Of a stretch of DNA of 8,327 nucleotides, positions 1-5,829 are shown piece after piece; positions within the stretch are counted from its first letter, which is position 1, and each line of letters starts with the position of its first letter. Where the stretch lies: NCBI GenBank assembly GCA_013331625.1, contig DUGC01000112.1, forward strand, positions 1,039 to 9,365, given 5' to 3'. A model generated the notes under the pieces. It made no database searches, was not told where the DNA came from, and saw only the letters and a list, made by a program, of their open reading frames with translations. The stretch is from Candidatus Iainarchaeum sp. Its GTDB lineage: Archaea; Iainarchaeota; Iainarchaeia; Iainarchaeales; Iainarchaeaceae. The translations under genes were made by a program, and so were the position numbers.

Positions 1-1205
1 CGCAAATCGGCCTTTTCACCCGTCACCTCATCGAGGTACTCTTCAAACAGAGGCATCACCCACACCCGCTCATATGTTGCAAGGCCTGCAGCAGAAATCT
101 TTTCCCCAAGCTCTTTTGAAGTGGTGACGACACCCGCGCAATGGGACCCCAAGGTCTTTACTATCGAGCCGGTTAGCGTGGAATACTCAATTATGGCTGA
201 CGGATCGTATTTTTTCACGCCATAAGAGAGCACATCAGCCAAAACCAGCCTCCCTTCAGCGTCCGTGTTGAGGTTTTCAACGCTAAGCCCCATGTAGGAC
301 GGTATCACATCACCCGGGCGGTATGAGCGCGAATCCACAAGGTTTTCAACGCACCCGAGCAGGCCCACAATATTTTTCTTAAGCTTTAATTCAGCAGCGC
401 TTTTCATTATCCCGATCACGATCGCCGCGCCTGCCATATCCATGTGCATCCCCAGCATTGAATTTGCAGGCTTGATGTCAAGGCCGCCACTGTCAAAGCA
501 CACGCCCTTGCCTGCAAACATTACCCTTTCCTTTGAATGCGTATCCCCGCGGTATTCAAGGATAAGGATGCGTGGCTCCGAACTTCCCGCCTTCCCGACA
601 TTATAAATCAGGTTAAGCCCAAGACGCTTTAGCTGGGCGCCGCGCACAACCTTCAGGTACATCCTTCCAGCCCTTGCGATTTTGCGCGAGACATCCTCAA
701 GCTTTTCAGGAGTTACTGCATCACTATTGTCACTCACAAGGTCGCGGACCAAAAGCACGTTGCGGCAGACAATATGCGCGCTGTGCATCGCCGGCTCAAA
801 GCGCTTTGCATAACTGGGAAAGAGGATTTTCTGGACGCGGAATTGCCTGTCTGCAGCTGCCTTATACTTGTCAAAATAATAATTTGCAAGGAATGCGCCT
901 TCAAAGGCCGCCACACAGTGCCCGGCTGAAAGCCCCTGCGAGGCAAAATACACAGACGGTATCTTATATGATGAAGCGGTCCTTGCAGCCTTTGCAGCTG
1001 CACGGCGGTAATAGTCCATATCAATGCTCTCGCGCTTCCCAAGCCCCACAAACAGCAGCCTTCGCTCTGGCATGAAAAGTGAATCAAGCTTTTTTCCGGT
1101 AAATGATGCAGGAATGCCGCTAATCGGGATTTTATCTCCTTCGTAGGCAAAATGCACATGAAGGGCGCCTTTGGGTTCGTCAGAAAAAGAAAAATGCGTT
1201 TCCAT
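1..1205 (-). CDS. pepA: Leucyl aminopeptidase, peptidase family M17 (C-terminus outside the window)
   Basis: This is a cytosolic two-metal aminopeptidase that removes N-terminal residues from peptides during protein turnover. I translated it by hand from the ATG at 1205; 401 codons lie in the window and the C-terminus runs off the left edge. All family landmarks are present: GKGVCFDSGG (K233, D238), DIKP (K245), HMDMAGAA (D256), NTDAEGRL (D315, E317, R319) and STLTGS. The spacing between these residues equals that of E. coli PepA (K270, D275, K282, D293, D352, E354, R356) with a constant offset of 37, so metal ligands and catalytic Lys/Arg are all intact. The N-terminal domain is divergent and shorter than in PepA, as is usual for the family. 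The start at 1205 is preferred because a BRE/TATA-like element lies about 25 nt upstream; the nearby ATG at 1209 is in another frame and soon hits a stop. It is divergent from tgt. The family call is firm; true substrate preference is unknown. Confidence 0.95.
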   Translation of the reverse strand, partial: METHFSFSDEPKGALHVHFAYEGDKIPISGIPASFTGKKLDSLFMPERRLLFVGLGKRESIDMDYYRRAAAKAARTASSYKIPSVYFASQGLSAGHCVAAFEGAFLANYYFDKYKAAADRQFRVQKILFPSYAKRFEPAMHSAHIVCRNVLLVRDLVSDNSDAVTPEKLEDVSRKIARAGRMYLKVVRGAQLKRLGLNLIYNVGKAGSSEPRILILEYRGDTHSKERVMFAGKGVCFDSGGLDIKPANSMLGMHMDMAGAAIVIGIMKSAAELKLKKNIVGLLGCVENLVDSRSYRPGDVIPSYMGLSVENLNTDAEGRLVLADVLSYGVKKYDPSAIIEYSTLTGSIVKTLGSHCAGVVTTSKELGEKISAAGLATYERVWVMPLFEEYLDEVTGEKADL

Positions 1206-1226
1206 ACATAAAAACAAAAATAAGGT

Positions 1227-1240
1227 GTTTTTAACCTTTC
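1227..1240 (-). promoter_or_regulatory. BRE/TATA promoter of the M17 aminopeptidase gene
   Basis: Read on the minus strand, GAAAGG (BRE-like, 1240-1235) is followed directly by TTAAAAAC (TATA-like, 1234-1227). The TATA centre is about 25 nt before the ATG at 1205, which predicts transcription starting at or next to the start codon. Confidence 0.6.
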
Positions 1241-1265
1241 CAATCTGAAAATGCGACCAAAAAAC

Positions 1266-1274
1266 TTAATTTAA
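1266..1274 (+). promoter_or_regulatory. TATA-like box of tgt
   Basis: TTAATTTAA is centred at 1270, 25 nt before the ATG at 1295, and is preceded by an A-rich BRE-like run. No Shine-Dalgarno sequence precedes the ATG, so a leaderless mRNA is likely. It lies back to back with the aminopeptidase promoter in an 89-bp divergent spacer. Confidence 0.55.
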
Positions 1275-1294
1275 CTGCCCTATGCAAAGTTGTA

Positions 1295-2362
1295 ATGCCA
1301 AATTTCACCCTGAAAGCAAACGCACAGGCAGCAAGGGCCGGGGAATTGCATACAGGCCATGGAACGGTAAAAACGCCATTCCTCATGCCCGTTGCAACAA
1401 AAGGCTCCGTCAAATTGCTCTCAAATGAGGAAGTTGAATCCACGGGGACGCAGTGCCTGATCAGCAACGCGTTCATCCTTTCAATGAAGCCCGGGCTTTA
1501 TGTGATTGAAAAGCACAAAGGGTTGCACAATTTCATGGAATGGAAAAGGCCACTGTTCACGGATTCGGGCGGCTTCCAGGTTCTGAGCAAGGAGTTCTGT
1601 TTGGGGCTCTCTGATGAAGGGGTCAGGTTCCGCAACCCTTTCACGGGCAAGTCATCGGTATTTTCTCCCGAACACTCAATTGAAATACAAAACAGGCTGG
1701 GCAGCGATGTTGCCATGTGCCTAGATGATGTGCCGCATGCAGGGGAAGGGGCGGAAAGGGTCCGCGATGCAGTGAAAAGGACAATTGAATGGGCAAAGCG
1801 CTGCAAAGAGGCGCACTCAAACAAAAAGCAGATGCTCTTTGGGATCGCACAGGGAGGGATCAATAAGGAACTGCGCGAGGAGTGCACAAAAAAAATCATT
1901 GAACTAGGATTTGATGGCGTTGCGCTTGGCGGGCTTTCCATCGGGGAGACAAAAGGGAAAATGTTCGATGCCATAGGCTCTTCAATTGGCATCATCCCGC
2001 AAGATAAGCCGCGCTACCTGATGGGTGTCGGATCTTTGGAGGAAATGCTAAAAGCGATCTCGCTCGGGGTTGACTGCTTTGATTCCTGCTTTGCAACCCG
2101 CACCGCAAGGCACGGGCGCGCATTCACCTCAAAAGGGAACATCAATATAGATTCTGCAGTTCACAGGCTCGACCTTTCGCCGCTCGATGAAGGATGCGGC
2201 TGCTTTGTTTGCAAAAAGTACTCGCGATCCTACATCCACCATTTATTCCGCACAAAAGAGGAGAATGCAGGAAAATACCTGACTTACCATAATATCTTTT
2301 TCGTGCAGAATGTGCTCGCGAAGGCAAGGAAGCAGATAGTGGAGGGGACATTTCGGGACTGA
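1295..2362 (+). CDS. tgt: tRNA-guanine(34) transglycosylase, bacterial/eukaryotic (queuine) type
   Basis: The enzyme exchanges guanine in tRNA for a 7-deazaguanine base; members of this subfamily act on G34 of GUN-anticodon tRNAs (Asp, Asn, His, Tyr). At 355 residues it matches bacterial TGT (about 370-380) and lacks the C-terminal extension with PUA domain of archaeosine TGT. Visible motifs are FTDSGGFQVLS (catalytic-base Asp), GIAQGG, GGLSIGE and YLMGVGS of the base pocket, and CFDSCFATRTARHGRAFT carrying the nucleophilic Asp with the ATRxARxGxAFT signature close to bacterial PTRxxRxGxxFT. The zinc site is CGCFVC followed 25 residues later by His, exactly the CxCxxC-x25-H spacing of Z. mobilis TGT. 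The start at 1295 is supported by a TATA box 25 nt upstream. Whether it uses queuine, preQ1 or preQ0 cannot be read from sequence; the pocket motif LSIGE differs from the LAVGE of typical bacterial enzymes and from the LSGGE I recall in the human subunit. No queuosine synthesis gene is in the window. Confidence 0.95.
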   Translation: MPNFTLKANAQAARAGELHTGHGTVKTPFLMPVATKGSVKLLSNEEVESTGTQCLISNAFILSMKPGLYVIEKHKGLHNFMEWKRPLFTDSGGFQVLSKEFCLGLSDEGVRFRNPFTGKSSVFSPEHSIEIQNRLGSDVAMCLDDVPHAGEGAERVRDAVKRTIEWAKRCKEAHSNKKQMLFGIAQGGINKELREECTKKIIELGFDGVALGGLSIGETKGKMFDAIGSSIGIIPQDKPRYLMGVGSLEEMLKAISLGVDCFDSCFATRTARHGRAFTSKGNINIDSAVHRLDLSPLDEGCGCFVCKKYSRSYIHHLFRTKEENAGKYLTYHNIFFVQNVLAKARKQIVEGTFRD

Positions 2363-2387
2363 AGGCAAAAATATGGAGTTTATTGAT

Positions 2388-2520
2388 TGGGCATTGCCCC
2401 ATTTCCACAGCCCAGTTCATTGCCGGCAAGGCAATTTCCTGCAATATAAAAAATTATGAGGTGCCAAAATGCACCTGCTGGCAGAAATTTTTTGACATGC
2501 CCCAAAAAACGGCATTTTTT
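2388..2520 (+). terminator. Hairpins and T-runs after tgt (probable transcript end)
   Basis: The stretch after tgt holds several short stems: ATTGCC/GGCAAT (2419-2435, 5-nt loop), AGGTGC/GCACCT (2459-2476) and ATGCC/GGCAT (2497-2515). T6 runs lie at 2488-2493 and 2515-2520, the second directly after the last stem. A perfect 10-bp palindrome TTGCCGGCAA sits at 2420-2429. Archaeal termination mainly needs T-rich tracts, so this is a reasonable end for the tgt transcript. I see no convincing gene between 2363 and 2579; a 60-codon frame from a TTG at 2383 has no supporting motif. Confidence 0.4.
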
Positions 2521-2540
2521 AAAACACCCCGTTTTGTGGC

Positions 2541-2569
2541 AAATAAAAGAAAAGGGGAACCATAACCCC
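2541..2569 (-). terminator. Likely terminator of the tRNA-Arg gene
   Basis: Eleven nucleotides past the tRNA 3' end, on the minus strand, comes a GGGG/CCCC stem with an 8-nt loop (2569-2554) followed by TTTTCTTTTATTT (2553-2541). T-rich tracts of this kind stop archaeal RNA polymerase. The stem itself is short and may not matter. Confidence 0.4.
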
Positions 2570-2579
2570 AAAATTAGAA

Positions 2580-2756
2580 CGCCCCCATTGGGATTTGAAC
2601 CCAAGTCTCAAGGTCTTTCCGCAGCCATGCCATTTAAAGGCAAGATGAACCATAACTGGCACTTTTCTTTTTTCCCAGGTTTTTTCTTTTCGTGCAAACG
2701 AAAAGAAAAAAGCTGCGCCGGAACCTCGCATTCTATCCTGGCTATACTATGGGGGC
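2580..2756 (-). tRNA. tRNA-Arg(CCG) with a 103-nt archaeal intron
   Basis: The gene encodes a tRNA reading the CGG arginine codon. Exons are 2756-2718 and 2614-2580, giving a 74-nt mature tRNA. The acceptor stem GCCCCCA/TGGGGGC is perfect, with discriminator G73; CCA is not encoded. The T arm is TTGGG-TTCAAAT-CCCAA. The D loop has A14, G15, G18, G19 and A20. The anticodon stem CGAGG/CCTTG encloses TTCCGGA after splicing, so position 33 is U, the anticodon is CCG and position 37 is G. A20, C35 and G73 agree with known arginine identity elements. The precursor forms a clean bulge-helix-bulge: anticodon stem, 3-nt bulge AGA, 4-bp helix TTCC/GGAA, 3-nt bulge GGC, then intron helix GCAGC/GCTGC. 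Oddities are a weak D stem (G10-U25, U11-A24, A12/A23 mismatch, U13-G22) and a 4-nt variable loop. Other anticodon readings fail on U33 or loop size. Confidence 0.88.
2615..2717 (-). other. Intron of tRNA-Arg(CCG), canonical position 37/38
   Basis: The boundaries follow from the bulge-helix-bulge motif, with cuts after the second G of bulge GGC and after AG of bulge AGA. At 103 nt the intron is too short for a homing endonuclease. It contains a perfect 13-bp stem, TTTTTTCTTTTCG paired with CGAAAAGAAAAAA around a 6-nt loop (2711-2680), which prolongs the GCAGC/GCTGC helix after a break. A further TGCCA/TGGCA pairing lies near its 3' end. It carries T6 and T4 runs, unusual inside a gene that RNA polymerase must read through. 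Confidence 0.8.
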
Positions 2757-2779
2757 CTAGTAGGAGTAATAAAGGGCAA

Positions 2780-2790
2780 TTAATAAATAC
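2780..2790 (-). promoter_or_regulatory. TATA-like box of the tRNA-Arg gene
   Basis: GTATTTATTAA on the minus strand is centred about 29 nt before tRNA position 1 at 2756, allowing a start a few nucleotides upstream of the mature 5' end and RNase P trimming. The element shares a 109-bp divergent spacer with the promoter of the gene at 2866. Confidence 0.5.
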
Positions 2791-2835
2791 TGTCGCAATA
2801 AGGCAAAAGGGGGCAAAAAGCGGCTTAGCCAAGGC

Positions 2836-2843
2836 TTTTAAAC
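2836..2843 (+). promoter_or_regulatory. TATA-like box of the surface-protein gene
   Basis: TTTTAAAC is centred about 26 nt before the ATG at 2866, with AAGGC in the BRE position. No ribosome-binding site precedes the ATG, so a leaderless transcript is predicted. Confidence 0.6.
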
Positions 2844-2865
2844 ATTTAGAATTTCTATTTTCCCT

Positions 2866-3639
2866 ATGGACCGCGACAAGGTTATTGCAATTGTGCTTGT
2901 CGTCGGATTCGCCTTTCTCATTATAGCGCTTTTTGGCGTTGCTGCAATTACAGGGTATGTATTGTTCTTTACAAGCCCAGAGCCGGCGCAGGCGGCTTCC
3001 GGTGCAAATGACCAGCCCGCATGGAAACCCCCAGTAACGGGAAATGTCGGCATCCAGAGCGCTAATGCAGATGGCCAGACTGATGAGTCCCAAAGCGATG
3101 ATTTGGGAAATGAAGAAGAGGAAGAGCCTGCCCCTGTGTGCGGCAACAGCATTAAGGAGAGCGGGGAAGCGTGTGATGCAAATTCGGATTGCAGTTCCAC
3201 GCAGGTTTGCAACAATTCGTGCCAGTGTGTTGATAAGCCGGTTGAGAGAGCAAAAGTTGAAGGGCTGCAAATTGAAAAGATAGTTTCATACTGGTGCGCA
3301 CCCGATTTCAACGGCAAGAAGGGCCTTGCTGCAAAGATTTTGAGGTTCAAGAATACCGGAACAGCGGATTTCACTTATAATGGCGAGGTGCAGATCAGCG
3401 CGGAAACCGGGGATACGAGGGACAGTGTTGTAACAAACAGCGCATTCAGGTTCACTGTCAAGGCTGGAAAGACACTTGATATTTATGGCACCAACCTTGC
3501 GCGCTCTTCAGCCCCTTTCATCTTTTTGGGGGCAACCCCAACAAAGACCAAGCTCACGGTAGATTTTGGGCCAACCAAGTACATCGAATATGAGTATACC
3601 CTGCGGGCAAATGACTTTGCATCAGTTGGCTGTCTGTAA
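2866..3639 (+). CDS. Membrane-anchored cysteine-rich surface protein, function unknown
   Basis: The 257-residue protein starts MDRDK and has one long hydrophobic segment at about residues 6-36, so it is probably an N-terminal anchor with the rest outside the cell. A Ser/Asp/Glu/Gln-rich linker follows (about 43-90, ending in EEEEEPAP). Then comes a compact six-cysteine module, C92 to C121, starting CGNSIKESGEACD and ending CNNSCQC. It resembles the CGNxxxExGExCD repeat found in many secreted bacterial, archaeal and eukaryotic proteins. The last 130 residues look like a beta-sandwich with alternating polar and hydrophobic strands and two more cysteines (in YWCAPDF and the terminal VGCL). Eight cysteines outside the membrane suggest up to four disulfides. 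The start is supported by the TATA box 26 nt upstream. The gene stands alone between the divergent tRNA and a convergent gene. No enzymatic motif is seen; a structural or adhesive role is only a guess. Confidence 0.85.
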   Translation: MDRDKVIAIVLVVGFAFLIIALFGVAAITGYVLFFTSPEPAQAASGANDQPAWKPPVTGNVGIQSANADGQTDESQSDDLGNEEEEEPAPVCGNSIKESGEACDANSDCSSTQVCNNSCQCVDKPVERAKVEGLQIEKIVSYWCAPDFNGKKGLAAKILRFKNTGTADFTYNGEVQISAETGDTRDSVVTNSAFRFTVKAGKTLDIYGTNLARSSAPFIFLGATPTKTKLTVDFGPTKYIEYEYTLRANDFASVGCL

Positions 3640-3648
3640 ACAAGCAAC

Positions 3649-3691
3649 TGCCGTGAACAATCGGCAATGGCTTTACTGACTCCTATTTTTT
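3649..3691 (+). terminator. Possible terminator after the surface-protein gene
   Basis: Ten nucleotides after the stop codon is a TGCCG/CGGCA stem with an 8-nt loop (3649-3666), followed 20 nt later by a T6 run (3686-3691). The stem and T-run are not adjacent, so the T-run may act alone. Confidence 0.35.
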
Positions 3692-3909
3692 GATGCGCAG
3701 GTTGTAAATCCGGCGAATTCTGGGCCTTGGGTTCATGAGTGTTGTAATTGCCCCCCCGAACGGATATAAAGTTCAGTCTGTGTGATGATTCAAAATCAGA
3801 TAAATAGAATTTTATGGTGTGTTGTCACCAAGTTGCCTTCGTGCCTATTTTTTCCTTGTGTTTTAAATCCGCTTTTGCTCACAGCTTTTGGGGGCGTATC
3901 AAGAGTAAT
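3692..3909. other. Non-coding spacer between convergent genes
   Basis: I find no supported gene here. Features visible are a second copy of CCTATTTTTT (3843-3852; first at 3682-3691), a TATA-like GATATAAAG near 3764 and a box-C-like GTGATGA at 3782-3788 with no box D at suitable distance. A 42-codon plus-strand frame from about 3814 has no recognisable feature and runs into the convergent gene. Confidence 0.4.
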
Positions 3910-4434
3910 TCACTGATCCATGCTCTTTTCATATATTAATGAATGGATTCGGGGGTATCTCATGGCTATCTGAAAGCCTCTTCGTTCCAATATTTGCCTC
4001 ATCGGAAAAAATTCAGGGCTATCTGATGTAGTCGCTCTAACTTTGAGTGCGTTCCGCCTTTTTGCAAGGTCAATGACTTCATCGGTGATCCAACCTCCAT
4101 TTCCGCGGATACGTTTCAGGAATGGCACCCATAATGAAACGAGTTCAAGTTCCCGTTCTTCTGGTATCCAGTTCACAATGGCGCTTCCTTTAGAGCCAAC
4201 ATAGTTAGGCAAAGTTCCCACATAAAGTGTTTGCCCGTCATCTTTCCACAAATATGGCGTCCTCATTAATCGGCCAAATGCTATATGCTCGCAGTTTAAT
4301 CTTCCACTAGATGAGAACCCTTTAGGGAGATCAACAAACCTGGGTCGCGAATAGTATTCTGCTGGACTGTTTAGTTTTGCCTTGAAACGCACCTTTGCTT
4401 TCCCGCTCATTTTTCTGGCCGTGACGCGCAGCAT
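3910..4434 (-). CDS. GNAT-like N-acetyltransferase, substrate unknown
   Basis: With the start at 4434 the product is 174 residues (MLRVTARKMSG...). The C-terminal half reads like the core of a GNAT fold. A strand LELVSLWV is followed by R108-I-R-G-N-G113, which fits the acetyl-CoA-binding motif R/Q-x-x-G-x-G/A. Next come a helix DEVIDLAKRRNA, the strand LKVRATT, and ILERRGFQI, the usual helix and strand near the GNAT C-terminus. The N-terminal half is not recognisable. The open frame extends 27 codons further upstream to 4515, but a TATA-like ATTTAAAC 28 nt before 4434 lies inside that extension and argues for the shorter start. Codon use differs from its neighbours, with several TTA, CGA and AGA codons. 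The substrate cannot be guessed. The call rests on one motif and secondary-structure order, so a divergent non-catalytic relative is possible. Confidence 0.6.
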   Translation of the reverse strand: MLRVTARKMSGKAKVRFKAKLNSPAEYYSRPRFVDLPKGFSSSGRLNCEHIAFGRLMRTPYLWKDDGQTLYVGTLPNYVGSKGSAIVNWIPEERELELVSLWVPFLKRIRGNGGWITDEVIDLAKRRNALKVRATTSDSPEFFPMRQILERRGFQIAMRYPRIHSLIYEKSMDQ

Positions 4435-4457
4435 GAGAAAGATAAATGGGTTGAAGC

Positions 4458-4465
4458 ATTTAAAC
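4458..4465 (-). promoter_or_regulatory. TATA-like box of the GNAT-like gene, decides its start
   Basis: GTTTAAAT on the minus strand, preceded by GGAAAA as BRE, is centred about 28 nt before the ATG at 4434. It matches the leaderless pattern seen at the other genes and favours 4434 over the upstream ATG at 4515. Confidence 0.6.
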
Positions 4466-4587
4466 TTTTCCTGAAGATAAAATTCGCTTTTCAAGCATTT
4501 TCCCACAACTTCCAACCCTGCCAGTCACTTTCAATCAAAACGCATATTTAGTCATCACCCGCATAATTTCAGCGTGGCTCTGGCCTT

Positions 4588-5574
4588 TCAGCCCTTGTAG
4601 AGCATCCCGTAGTAGAGGTTTTCAATCATCGCCCAGTATTCCATGCGCTGGCCGGTAGCCTTGTCAACGGGCATTTTGTCGCTTACAAAAAATTCAGGGG
4701 GGAATGAATAATATACAACCCTCCCTCCAAGGCCGCTTGAGACTATTGCGGGAAATTCCCTGCCAAAATTAAGATTCCCCTGCCTGAGCCAGAAATAATT
4801 TGATGGCGCAGTGGCAAGCAGGTTTGTGCCATAATCAGTGTATGCAAGCGCCGTCTGGTATGCATCCTCATCAATTTCCACGATTGAAAAATCACCAAAA
4901 ACCGGCAGGCTTTGGGAAATGCCATTCACGATGCGGCTGTCCTGCTTTACAATATCAAGTACGCCTGCCAGCTCACCTGCTTTGCAGCCTGCAAGCTCGC
5001 AGTAGTTTGCCCTGTACTGCACGCCCAAAAGATGGTCAAAAGAGAGCTGCTTTCCTGCGCTCTTGCGCGCCCATGGGCCGATGAATTCAGCCCCCGCCCC
5101 TGCTTTCCTCTCACCCTTTACTAAAAAATAATTCGAGTCTGCCTGTTCGGGCGGTGCCTGCGAGCCGGCATCGCCGATCCACACAAGCCTGCCCCCCCTG
5201 TTCACATAGTCCTGGATCATTCGCAGCTGGGCCGAACTCATTGTCCTTGCGCGCTCCACAATTACCAGCTGGTAGTTTATAAGGTCGGGGACAGATACTA
5301 TCCCGATGTCTTTAATGCTCACGCGCGCCCCGATGCGTGGCGACCTCAGCACTTCATAAAGGTATTGCGGATCGCCCAAGCCATCCTCGCCATGCACTAT
5401 AAGTACCTTTGGCTTGCCGCCTGCAATGAGCGAATAGTAAATCTCACATCCAAGGGGGCTGTAAAAGCCGCAGGACACAATGTTGAAAAAAACCAGCAGG
5501 AACGATGCGGCTGCAAGCAATATGAGCAGGATTGCAAATTTTGGCGCTGAAGAGCCCTCGCTTTTCTTGTCCAT
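4588..5574 (-). CDS. Membrane-anchored protein with a class I glutamine-amidotransferase-like domain
   Basis: The 328-residue protein has a short polar N-terminus (MDKKSEGSSAPK), one transmembrane helix at about residues 13-36, then a large domain probably outside the cell. That domain begins KPKVLIVHGEDGLGDPQYLYEVL, then DLINYQLVIVERA, then IQDYVNRGGRLVWIGDAGS. This strand-helix order, with a GGxLVWIGD strand after a MSSAQLRMIQDYV helix, is typical of amidotransferase-like (ThuA/DUF4350-like) folds. The nucleophile elbow GxCxG of true amidotransferases is absent, so a binding or scaffold role is more likely than glutamine hydrolysis. Four cysteines in two close pairs (SCGFYSPLGC, NYCELAGC) could form disulfides. 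Later parts (ALAYTDYGTNLLATAP, GRVVYYSFPPEFF) look like further strands of the same fold. It is divergent from GH130 and has its own promoter. The family level is an inference. Confidence 0.75.
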   Translation of the reverse strand: MDKKSEGSSAPKFAILLILLAAASFLLVFFNIVSCGFYSPLGCEIYYSLIAGGKPKVLIVHGEDGLGDPQYLYEVLRSPRIGARVSIKDIGIVSVPDLINYQLVIVERARTMSSAQLRMIQDYVNRGGRLVWIGDAGSQAPPEQADSNYFLVKGERKAGAGAEFIGPWARKSAGKQLSFDHLLGVQYRANYCELAGCKAGELAGVLDIVKQDSRIVNGISQSLPVFGDFSIVEIDEDAYQTALAYTDYGTNLLATAPSNYFWLRQGNLNFGREFPAIVSSGLGGRVVYYSFPPEFFVSDKMPVDKATGQRMEYWAMIENLYYGMLYKG

Positions 5575-5595
5575 GTAAAATAAAAGCCACCCCCC

Positions 5596-5602
5596 TAATT
5601 AA
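5596..5602 (-). promoter_or_regulatory. TATA-like box of the amidotransferase-like membrane gene
   Basis: TTAATTA on the minus strand is centred 25 nt before the ATG at 5574, the same spacing as at most of the other genes, and no Shine-Dalgarno sequence is seen. Confidence 0.5.
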
Positions 5603-5658
5603 GGATTTCCATCCCATGGGCTGTATTGAAAAAGTCGGAAAAATCCCGGTAAAATAAG

Positions 5659-5733
5659 GCCGACGTTCCGGCATTCGAAGGTTTTCCAAAGGCTGAAATA
5701 CTTTGGATCAAAATGGCCAAAGGCCAAAATGGC
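5659..5733. repeat. Cluster of short inverted and direct repeats in the divergent control region
   Basis: Three copies of a six-base half-site occur at near-even spacing: CCAAAG (5686-5691), CTTTGG (5701-5706) and CCAAAG (5717-5722). The first and third extend to CCAAAGGCY. AAAATGGC is repeated directly at 5710-5717 and 5726-5733, and GGCC-AAA-GGCC spans 5715-5725. A GCCG/CGGC stem lies at 5659-5672. The cluster sits about midway between the two divergent promoters and could be an operator for either gene. Binding is not shown. Confidence 0.4.
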
Positions 5734-5799
5734 TGGCTTTTTATATTTCAATTGAGCCCACCCCATGCCAAAAACCCCTTTTTGTTTGAAACACGCATC

Positions 5800-5808
5800 T
5801 ATATAAAT
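5800..5808 (+). promoter_or_regulatory. TATA box of the GH130 gene, decides its start
   Basis: TATATAAAT is the strongest TATA box in the window and is centred 26 nt before the ATG at 5830. It lies within the longer frame that opens at 5713, so the leaderless start at 5830 is favoured. Confidence 0.7.
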
Positions 5809-5829
5809 CCAGATTTAGAATACATATGC

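Noticed and set aside
674..1243. Open frames on both strands within the aminopeptidase region
   Set aside because: The M17 frame is continuous here with all catalytic motifs at the right spacing, so the others are antisense or out-of-frame shadows.
2443..2520. A separate small RNA driven by the TATA-like ATATAAAAAATTA near 2443 and ending at the T6 run
   Set aside because: The elements could fit, but the same hairpins and T-runs are explained more simply as the end of the tgt transcript, and no known RNA family is recognisable.
2717..2723. Reading the tRNA anticodon as TCC (Gly) or TTC (Glu)
   Set aside because: Neither leaves U at position 33 with a paired anticodon stem; only the CCG reading fits the bulge-helix-bulge and a 7-nt loop.
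2456..2926. Plus-strand open frame of 156 codons between tgt and the surface-protein gene
   Set aside because: It runs antisense through the whole tRNA-Arg gene and overlaps the start of the surface-protein gene; its sequence has no recognisable motif.
2608..3374. Long minus-strand open frames opposite the surface-protein gene
   Set aside because: The plus-strand product has an anchor helix, a clear cysteine module and a well-placed promoter; the minus frames overlap the tRNA or look like shadows.
3782..3840. Box C/D small RNA starting with GTGATGA
   Set aside because: No CTGA box D or D' is found at the distance needed in this stretch.
4435..4515. 27-residue N-terminal extension of the GNAT-like protein
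   Set aside because: It overlaps the BRE/TATA-like element that fits a leaderless start at 4434.
5713..5829. 39-residue N-terminal extension of GH130
   Set aside because: A strong TATA box lies inside it, the shorter start has the expected 26-nt spacing, and the extension does not resemble the family.
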